From: an uncultured Flavobacteriaceae bacterium
Lineage (GTDB): Bacteria; Bacteroidota; Bacteroidia; Flavobacteriales; Flavobacteriaceae
DNA length: 64,000 bases
Direction of reading: 5' to 3'
Assembly: GCA_947500575.1 (NCBI GenBank)
Contig: CANMSI010000002.1
Coordinates: 1-64,000, forward strand
The notes beneath the pieces are model-generated. The model searched no databases. It was not told the origin of the DNA and saw nothing but the letters and a program-made list of their open reading frames with translations. A program made the translations under genes and the position numbers. Each line of letters starts with the position of its first letter. The stretch's first letter is position 1. Below, one piece after another: positions 57,900-64,000 of this stretch.

Positions 57900-58919
57900 A
57901 TGAAATTATCCTTTTCCTTCATTATACCTGTTTATAACAGGCCCGAAGAAATTAGGGAGCTACTAGAGAGCTTTCTGCTTCAGACGTATGAGGAATCTTT
58001 TGAGATCGTTGTGATTGAAGATGGTTCTGTACAAAAATCTGATCAGGTAATTGCAGCATATAAGGACCGACTTTCTATCACCTATTTGGAGAAACCTAAT
58101 ACTGGTCCGGGTGATTCCCGAAATTACGGAATGAAAAGGGCAAAGGGTACTTATTTCATAGTATTAGATTCTGATTGTATTTTACCACCTACCTACCTAA
58201 AAGTAGTTTCCAACGCATTGCAAGAAAAGTATGTAGATTGTTATGGAGGCCCAGATGCTGCCCATGCATCTTTTAGTAAAATTCAAAAAGCCATCAATTA
58301 TGTAATGACCGCTTTCCTTACAACGGGTGGAATACGAGGAAAGAAAGATGCTGTAGATAAATTTCAACCTAGAAGTTTTAATATGGGCATATCAAAAAAA
58401 GCCTTCGAAGCTACTAGTGGATTTGGAAATATTCACCCAGGAGAAGATCCAGATCTTACGATACGATTATGGGCTAAAGGTTATGAAACATGCCTCATCG
58501 AAGATGCGTTTGTATATCACAAGAGACGCATTGATTGGAATAAATTCTTTATTCAGGTACATAAGTTTGGAATGGTACGACCTATTTTAAACAAGTGGCA
58601 TCCTCAAACAGCTAAGATTACTTATTGGTTTCCTACTGTATTTTGTCTAGGTTTCTTGCTTGCAGTCGCTTTGGTGTTTTTGGTTAAAACTCCATACGGA
58701 TATTTGCTATTAGCAGTATACGGGTGGTATTTGGGGCTTCTTTTTTTAGATTCGCTTTGGAAAAATAAAAGTCTATCTATTGCGCTGTTATCCTTGATAG
58801 CCGTTTGGATGCAATTTGTAGGTTATGGCTACGGTTTTCTAAAGTCAACTATCTTGGTTAACTTTAGCAATAGGAAACCAGAGCATATATTCCCTAAACT
58901 ATTTTTTAAAACACCGTAA
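57900..58919 (+). CDS. Family 2 glycosyltransferase with C-terminal membrane helices
   Basis: 339 residues: GT-A fold at the N-terminus (FIIPVYNRPEEIRELLESFL, the DxD-type D90-S-D92, and a later ED in HPGEDPDLTIRLWAKG) and two or three membrane helices after about 245. It is likely an inner-membrane glycosyltransferase for envelope polysaccharide or glycolipid. It is in an operon with YbbR and coaE. Confidence 0.88.
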   Translation: MKLSFSFIIPVYNRPEEIRELLESFLLQTYEESFEIVVIEDGSVQKSDQVIAAYKDRLSITYLEKPNTGPGDSRNYGMKRAKGTYFIVLDSDCILPPTYLKVVSNALQEKYVDCYGGPDAAHASFSKIQKAINYVMTAFLTTGGIRGKKDAVDKFQPRSFNMGISKKAFEATSGFGNIHPGEDPDLTIRLWAKGYETCLIEDAFVYHKRRIDWNKFFIQVHKFGMVRPILNKWHPQTAKITYWFPTVFCLGFLLAVALVFLVKTPYGYLLLAVYGWYLGLLFLDSLWKNKSLSIALLSLIAVWMQFVGYGYGFLKSTILVNFSNRKPEHIFPKLFFKTP

Positions 58920-58923
58920 TACG

Positions 58924-59877
58924 TTGCTCAAAAGAATCAAATCTGGCTTGAATAAAAGAAAGGTAAAAATATTTTTACTGTTTCTTATATGCTCGGGTTT
59001 AGCTTGGTTTATTAGTAAACTTTCAGATTCGTATACAAGTAGAACAACGTTTGACTTGGTATATACCAATGTGCCAGATAGTTTATTGCTTACCAATGCT
59101 TCTAAGAAGTACGTAGATGTAAAATTAAAAGCTTCAGGTTTTCAATTTCTATGGTTCAATTTCAAAAATAAGAAAGTGAAGATAGATGTGTCTGCAATGG
59201 AATATAGAGGGGCGTCTTATTTCGTTCCTCAGAATGTGTATACTAAGCAAATAGATAGGCAAGTAGGATCTATGACCTTGTTAGACATTGATAAGGATAC
59301 GCTGTTTTTTAGGTTCTCAGAGGTCTATAATAAAAAAGTACCTGTAATCTCTAGTGCTACTATTGAGTTGGTTCAAAATTACCTTTTGCAAGGAGGGGTA
59401 TTGTTGCAACCTGATTCTATAACCGTGCGTGGTCCCAAAAATGAAATTGATACCATTAAAGAAGTACAAACACTTAAAATGGTGCTTCCAGAAATAGCTA
59501 GTGATTTTTCTAAAAACATATCGCTTTATAAACCTGCAGCTTTAAAGAATACCACTTTTTCAGAAAATACCGTCCGTATTTCGGGGAAGGTATTTCTTTT
59601 TTCGGAAAAAGAAATCAAAGTACCTGTTACGGTAGTGAATTTGCCAGAAGGAACACAAGTGAAAACCTTTCCTAGTACGGTTACCATTTTGTGCAAAGCC
59701 CAAAGAGATGCCTTAAAAGACTTAAAAGCTTCGGACTTTGAATTAATTGCGGATTATGCCTCGGTGAAAGATAATGGGAATAACACAATGGGGCTTCAAC
59801 TAAGGAAAAAGCCCAAAACCGTATTTAGCACTCGTCTACTTGAAATTGAGGTCGAATTTATCTTAACTAGAGAATGA
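58924..59877 (+). CDS. YbbR-domain protein
   Basis: 317 residues with one N-terminal membrane helix (about 15-33) and repeated YbbR-like beta units (VPVISSATIELVQNY, ITVRGPKNEIDTIKEVQTL, FPSTVTILCKA). Start codon TTG, 4 bases after the previous stop; no ATG lies in a suitable place. It is periplasmic in orientation. Function unknown; in other bacteria YbbR lies beside cyclic-di-AMP synthase. Confidence 0.82.
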   Translation: MLKRIKSGLNKRKVKIFLLFLICSGLAWFISKLSDSYTSRTTFDLVYTNVPDSLLLTNASKKYVDVKLKASGFQFLWFNFKNKKVKIDVSAMEYRGASYFVPQNVYTKQIDRQVGSMTLLDIDKDTLFFRFSEVYNKKVPVISSATIELVQNYLLQGGVLLQPDSITVRGPKNEIDTIKEVQTLKMVLPEIASDFSKNISLYKPAALKNTTFSENTVRISGKVFLFSEKEIKVPVTVVNLPEGTQVKTFPSTVTILCKAQRDALKDLKASDFELIADYASVKDNGNNTMGLQLRKKPKTVFSTRLLEIEVEFILTRE

Positions 59878-60467
59878 TGGTCATAGGTCTTACTGGGGGC
59901 ATTGGGAGTGGTAAAACAACGGTAGCAAACGAATTCGGTAAATTAGGAATACCAGTTTATTTTGCAGATGAGGAAGCCAAACGTTTAATGAATAGCGATG
60001 AAGACGTTAAAAAAGCAATCATTATGCTGTTTGGTAAAGAAGCTTATAAAGGTAAAACCTTAAACAAAACCTTGGTTGCTCAAAAGGTTTTTAATGATAA
60101 AACGCTATTGCAAAAATTAAATGCAATTGTACATCCTGCGGTGCGTAAGCATTTTAATACATGGGTTGAAAAACAACGCAGCCCATATGTGATTCAAGAG
60201 GCAGCGATTATTTTTGAAAACGGATCAAACGCCTTATACAACGCAATTATTTTGGTAACTGCCCCCAAAGACGTTAGGATAAGTCGTGTTCAACAGCGAG
60301 ATGGTTTTTCAAAAGAACAAGTGGAGGCACGCATGCGCAATCAATGGGAAGACGAAAAAAAGAGCAAATATGCCCATTATATTCTTGAAAATATTGACCT
60401 CACTAAGACCAAAAAACAGATAAATGCAATTCATGCGCACCTCCTGAAAATATCAGGCGGAGTCTAA
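59874..60467 (+). CDS. coaE: Dephospho-CoA kinase
   Basis: 197 residues with P-loop GLTGGIGSGKTTVANEF and FADEEAKRLM, HPAVRKHF and VQQRDGFSKEQ. It phosphorylates dephospho-CoA, the last step of CoA synthesis. coaBC lies 5.6 kb upstream. Its ATG overlaps the YbbR stop (ATGA). Confidence 0.95.
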   Translation: MMVIGLTGGIGSGKTTVANEFGKLGIPVYFADEEAKRLMNSDEDVKKAIIMLFGKEAYKGKTLNKTLVAQKVFNDKTLLQKLNAIVHPAVRKHFNTWVEKQRSPYVIQEAAIIFENGSNALYNAIILVTAPKDVRISRVQQRDGFSKEQVEARMRNQWEDEKKSKYAHYILENIDLTKTKKQINAIHAHLLKISGGV

Positions 60468-60544
60468 AATTTTAACATTTTTGTTAAGGTTAGGTTAAAC
60501 ACACAATCCGCTAAATGTTAAATTTCTAATTTTACCGAAGGAAA

Positions 60545-62125
60545 ATGAATAAACGGTTATTTGTTCTGTTGGTGGTGTTGATGAGCCTATCTCTATTAGG
60601 GATCATTTTTGTGCAATTGTATTGGATAAAAAGATCTGTAGATGACAAGGAAGAACAATTTTCTAATGCTGTTACTGCGGTACTTGATAAGGTAACAGAC
60701 AATATAGAAAAGAGAGAGATCAATGGCTATTATGAACGCTTTCTAAATATGAAAGATAGCGTGGGCGAATTAAAGAGTTCACATTTACGTAATCTTTTCT
60801 TTGTTGATCGAGATATAAATTCTAATGAGATAAGATATTTCTCTCACGGAATTTTGGAAGAAAATTACGATATAGCATCTACGTTCTTTGACAATTCAAT
60901 AGGTTCTGATAGTACTTTAATTAAGAGTTTTACCAGTAAACGTACCACCACCATTTTTAAGGAAGATTATGGGTTAGACGGAAAAGAGTACAAGATTAGT
61001 CCTTTAAAAAAAATAGAAAAAATTGGAGGTCTATCCGAAATAGATAAAGCTCAGTTTAATGATGTTTTTAGAAATTATGCAAAAACAGAGCCCATACATA
61101 AACGTGTCTCTACACAAGAAGTAGAACTGCAATTAAGTAAGGAACTGTTAAATAGAAACATCGATATAGACTATGAATACGGTATTTATAGCAAAGGTTT
61201 ACCCACAAAAGTAAAATCGAGACGATTTAAGTTTGAAAATACAACTTTATACAAGTCTCCAGTGTTCAAGGATAGTGAAGGGAATACAGATTTTTCGCTC
61301 TTAATTTCTTTTCCAAAGAAGAAGACATTCTTGTTAGAATCTGTTTTAGGAATGGCAACACTATCACTTTTGTTTACCCTTATTATTGTAATTGCATATG
61401 CCGGAGCAATTTACCAGTTGATAAAACAGAAGCAAATTTCGGAGATTAAATCTGACTTTATCAATAATATGACACACGAGTTCAAAACGCCTATTGCTAC
61501 TATTAATTTAGCAGTTGAAGCAATTAAGAATCCAAAAATTATTGATGATAAAGAGAAAGTGATTCGTTATCTGCAAATGATTAGAGATGAAAATAAGCGG
61601 ATGCATGCTCAAGTAGAAAATGTATTAAGAATATCTAAACTAGAAAAGAATCAATTAGATATAAGTAAGGATAGAGTAGATGCACACGACATAATAGAAG
61701 ATGCGGTTACGCATATAGAACTTATTGTAGCTGATAGAGGAGGATATATAAATACGCACTTAGAGGCAAGTAGATCTGATGTGTTGGCCAATGAGATGCA
61801 TTTTACGAATGTGATTGTTAATGTGTTAGACAATGCAGTGAAATATTCGTTAGAGGCGCCTAAAATTGACATATTTACCGAATTAGCAAAGAATTATATT
61901 ATTATTAAAGTACAAGATCGGGGTGCTGGAATGAGCAAAGCGGTCTTAAAAAAAGTTTTTGAAAAGTTCTATAGAGAACATACGGGAGATATACATAACG
62001 TAAAAGGACATGGATTAGGCTTAGCCTATGTAAAAAAAATAATAGAAGATCACCAAGGTGAGGTGTATGCAGAAAGTGAGAAAGGCAAGGGAAGCACTTT
62101 TTACATAAAACTACCTTTAATTTAA
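60545..62125 (+). CDS. Membrane-bound sensor histidine kinase
   Basis: 526 residues: two membrane helices (about 7-27 and 265-290) flank a 235-residue extracytoplasmic sensor region. No HAMP domain is obvious. The HisKA box MTHEFKTPIAT has phospho-acceptor His311. The HATPase domain shows VLDNAVKYS (N box), DRGAGMS (G1) and GHGLGLAY (G2). It lies 5 bases before the response regulator gene. Confidence 0.93.
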   Translation: MNKRLFVLLVVLMSLSLLGIIFVQLYWIKRSVDDKEEQFSNAVTAVLDKVTDNIEKREINGYYERFLNMKDSVGELKSSHLRNLFFVDRDINSNEIRYFSHGILEENYDIASTFFDNSIGSDSTLIKSFTSKRTTTIFKEDYGLDGKEYKISPLKKIEKIGGLSEIDKAQFNDVFRNYAKTEPIHKRVSTQEVELQLSKELLNRNIDIDYEYGIYSKGLPTKVKSRRFKFENTTLYKSPVFKDSEGNTDFSLLISFPKKKTFLLESVLGMATLSLLFTLIIVIAYAGAIYQLIKQKQISEIKSDFINNMTHEFKTPIATINLAVEAIKNPKIIDDKEKVIRYLQMIRDENKRMHAQVENVLRISKLEKNQLDISKDRVDAHDIIEDAVTHIELIVADRGGYINTHLEASRSDVLANEMHFTNVIVNVLDNAVKYSLEAPKIDIFTELAKNYIIIKVQDRGAGMSKAVLKKVFEKFYREHTGDIHNVKGHGLGLAYVKKIIEDHQGEVYAESEKGKGSTFYIKLPLI

Positions 62126-62130
62126 AATTT

Positions 62131-62838
62131 ATGGAAGCAGCAAATAAGAAAATACTTTTGGTTGAGGATGATCCAAACTTTGGGATTGTACTAAAGGACT
62201 ACCTGTCAATGAACGACTTTGATGTTACCTTGGCAAAAAATGGAATGGAAGGCTTTGAGAAATTCAAGAAAGACAACTTTGATGTTTGTATTTTGGATGT
62301 AATGATGCCTTATAAAGATGGTTTTACCTTAGCAAAGGAAATCCGTGAAAAAAATGAGCATGTGCCTATTATTTTTCTAACTGCTAAAACCATGAAGGAA
62401 GATGTGCTTAAAGGATACAAGGCAGGTGCAGATGATTATTTGAACAAACCGTTTGATTCTGAAGTATTGTTAATGAAGCTCAAGGCAATCTTGCAAAGGA
62501 AAGCATCAAACACTTTAGCCGATAGCAAGCAATTTGAATTTAATGTGGGTGGCTTCCATTTAAACTCTAAGCTTCGTTTCCTTAAATTTAACGATGAAGA
62601 ACCCATTAAGTTATCTCCAAAAGAAAATGAATTATTGCGTTTGCTAGCCTTGCATGAGAATGATTTGATGCCGAGAGAATTGGCGCTTACTAAGATATGG
62701 AGAGACGACAATTATTTTACATCTCGAAGCATGGACGTATATATTGCCAAGCTTAGAAAATATTTAAAGAAAGACGATACCGTGGAAATTTTAAATATCC
62801 ATGGAGAAGGCTTCCGTTTGGTGGTGAAAACTACCTAG
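62131..62838 (+). CDS. OmpR/PhoB-type response regulator
   Basis: 235 residues: receiver domain (1-120) with acceptor Asp56 in CILDVMMPYKDG, and a C-terminal winged-helix DNA-binding domain (about 135-232, LSPKENELLRLLALHE and YFTSRSMDVYIAKLRKYL). It pairs with the adjacent histidine kinase; target genes unknown. Confidence 0.95.
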   Translation: MEAANKKILLVEDDPNFGIVLKDYLSMNDFDVTLAKNGMEGFEKFKKDNFDVCILDVMMPYKDGFTLAKEIREKNEHVPIIFLTAKTMKEDVLKGYKAGADDYLNKPFDSEVLLMKLKAILQRKASNTLADSKQFEFNVGGFHLNSKLRFLKFNDEEPIKLSPKENELLRLLALHENDLMPRELALTKIWRDDNYFTSRSMDVYIAKLRKYLKKDDTVEILNIHGEGFRLVVKTT

Positions 62839-62857
62839 AAAATACGATCTTATTGTT

Positions 62858-62893
62858 TTAAAAAAACGCCCATCTTATGTTGGGTGTTTTTTT
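62858..62893. terminator. Bidirectional terminator between response regulator and GntP genes
   Basis: AAAAAACGCCCA and TGGGTGTTTTTT form a 12-bp stem with one G-T pair, bordered by A and T runs. It serves convergent genes ending at 62838 and 62892. Confidence 0.8.
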
Positions 62894-64000
62894 ATACAAA
62901 AAGACTAACAATGGATACGGTTGCGAAGCCAGTTATTGCTAGTATGGTGGTCATTAGTGTCCATGATTTAAAAGTTTGCTTTTCAGTAATTCCCAAATAC
63001 TGTCCAACCAGCCAAAAACCACTATCATTTACGTGAGAAAAGATACTTGCTCCAGAGGCAATCGCTATCACCAAACAAGCCAAACCACCACTACTTAGTT
63101 CAGCATTAACCAATAGTGGCGCTATAAGCCCCGCGGCGGTAATCATGGCCACTGTAGAAGAGCCTTGAATTATGCGAACAATAGCGGCGCTAAGAAAAGC
63201 AAAAAATAAAACTGGAAAACCAGCATCGCTTAAGGAGGTGGCTAATAGTTCACCGGCTCCTGTGTTGGTTAGTACTTGTTTAAATACTCCACCTGCTCCC
63301 GTCAGTAAAATAATGGTTCCAGCAGGGGCTAGCGACTTGCTAGAGATCTTAAAAAGCTGGTCTTTGCTAAATCCTCTCCGAATTCCAAAGAAATACCATG
63401 CCAATAAGTTTGCTATAATTAACGCGGTGAACGGATGGCCAATTAAGGATATAATGTTTTTAAATGTTTCTGTTTGAAACAGACTTAGCATTCTTCCAAA
63501 CCTGGAATTGCCGCCACTCATCGAATCAATAATACCACTATTTACAAAAGTATTTAATAAAATAAGCAAGATTGGTGTAGCAATAATCCACAAGGTCAGC
63601 TGTATGTTTGGCAATGCTACTTCCTTAGCTTCCTGCACTTCCTGTGGTGCATCAATATGAATCTTATTCGCTATAAATTTTCCAAACAACAAGCCGCTTA
63701 CCAATGCAGTAGGAATCCCTACTAGAAAACCAATAAAGATCACCCAGCCTAATTCGGCTCCAATTATTTGAGCTACAGCTATTGGTCCTGGAGTAGGCGG
63801 TATAAATGCATGGGTAATGGCCAAGCCTGCCAATAATGGTATTGCATATAGCAAGAGTGACTTTTTAGTTTTTCTTTGAAGTGCATAGATCATTGGAACT
63901 AGGATAATAAAAGCCACATCAAAAAATACTGGAATGGCAATCAAAAAACCGGAAATAACCATGGCAATTGGGGCTCTTTTTAGTCCAAACTTTCCAATCA
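62892..64000 (-). CDS. GntP-family permease (N-terminus beyond window)
   Basis: The open frame continues past the ATG at 63962 to the window edge, encoding KFGLKRAPIAMVISGF. This matches the KRAPLAMNLTGF region of the GntP permease at 9072, so about 80 N-terminal residues lie outside. Later motifs HAFIPPTPGPIAVAQ, IQGSSTVAMITAAG and HVNDSGFWLV are typical. The ten or so visible helices look intact. Substrate unknown. Confidence 0.9.
   Translation of the reverse strand, partial: IGKFGLKRAPIAMVISGFLIAIPVFFDVAFIILVPMIYALQRKTKKSLLLYAIPLLAGLAITHAFIPPTPGPIAVAQIIGAELGWVIFIGFLVGIPTALVSGLLFGKFIANKIHIDAPQEVQEAKEVALPNIQLTLWIIATPILLILLNTFVNSGIIDSMSGGNSRFGRMLSLFQTETFKNIISLIGHPFTALIIANLLAWYFFGIRRGFSKDQLFKISSKSLAPAGTIILLTGAGGVFKQVLTNTGAGELLATSLSDAGFPVLFFAFLSAAIVRIIQGSSTVAMITAAGLIAPLLVNAELSSGGLACLVIAIASGASIFSHVNDSGFWLVGQYLGITEKQTFKSWTLMTTILAITGFATVSIVSLFV

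Overview
The window looks like chromosomal DNA of a marine Flavobacteriaceae bacterium (Bacteroidota). The evidence is the gene families (SusC/RagA-style TonB receptor with a DUF4249 lipoprotein, DUF4835, the flavobacterial RpoZ, the long GAPDH form, monomeric isocitrate dehydrogenase), promoters of the TTG-N19-TAnnTTTG type (best example upstream of rplS), the dnaA / LMW-phosphatase / methyltransferase order, and AT-rich spacers. I cannot fix the genus.

Layout. 0.1-0.3 kb: a 5S rRNA and its terminator. 0.35-4.7 kb: a minus-strand run of secreted or membrane proteins (trypsin-like protease, DUF4177-like protein, hydrolase lipoprotein) and a membrane-anchored AraC regulator. 4.77-8.53 kb: an accessory stretch opening with a degenerate orphan 5S copy. 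It holds a zinc-ribbon PD-(D/E)XK protein, a cysteine-synthase-fold protein whose PLP lysine is replaced by histidine, an overlapping four-helix membrane protein, and a GIY-YIG/DUF4357 protein. Its spacers carry related inverted motifs. This is the best candidate for an undescribed system. 8.7-16 kb: a DUF6095-like protein, a GntP permease, a TonB receptor/DUF4249 pair and isocitrate dehydrogenase. 16.04-16.75 kb: a 710-base gap with three terminator-like hairpins, a possible small-RNA locus. 16.7-25.8 kb: rplS, trmD, GAPDH, HtrA, dapF, mltG and a lysozyme-like protein. 25.8-29.6 kb: dnaA region with a possible origin. 29.6-36 kb: EamA transporter, HAD hydrolase, ribD, prmC, LOG protein, ligA. 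36-49.4 kb: mostly secreted, membrane and accessory enzymes on the minus strand. 49.4-60.5 kb: a 5'-nucleotidase encoded as two half-genes, then a plus-strand housekeeping block (dapA, bamD, rpoZ, coaBC, recN, fabI, glycosyltransferase, YbbR, coaE). 60.5-62.8 kb: a histidine kinase/response regulator pair. The window ends inside a second GntP permease.

The core genes cover lysine/peptidoglycan precursors (dapA, dapF), wall processing (mltG, M23 peptidase, lysozyme-like protein), outer-membrane assembly (bamD), CoA synthesis (coaBC, coaE) and replication/repair (dnaA, ligA, recN). No tRNA, CRISPR array, transposase or integrase was recognised. Family names come from reading motifs, not from database searches.
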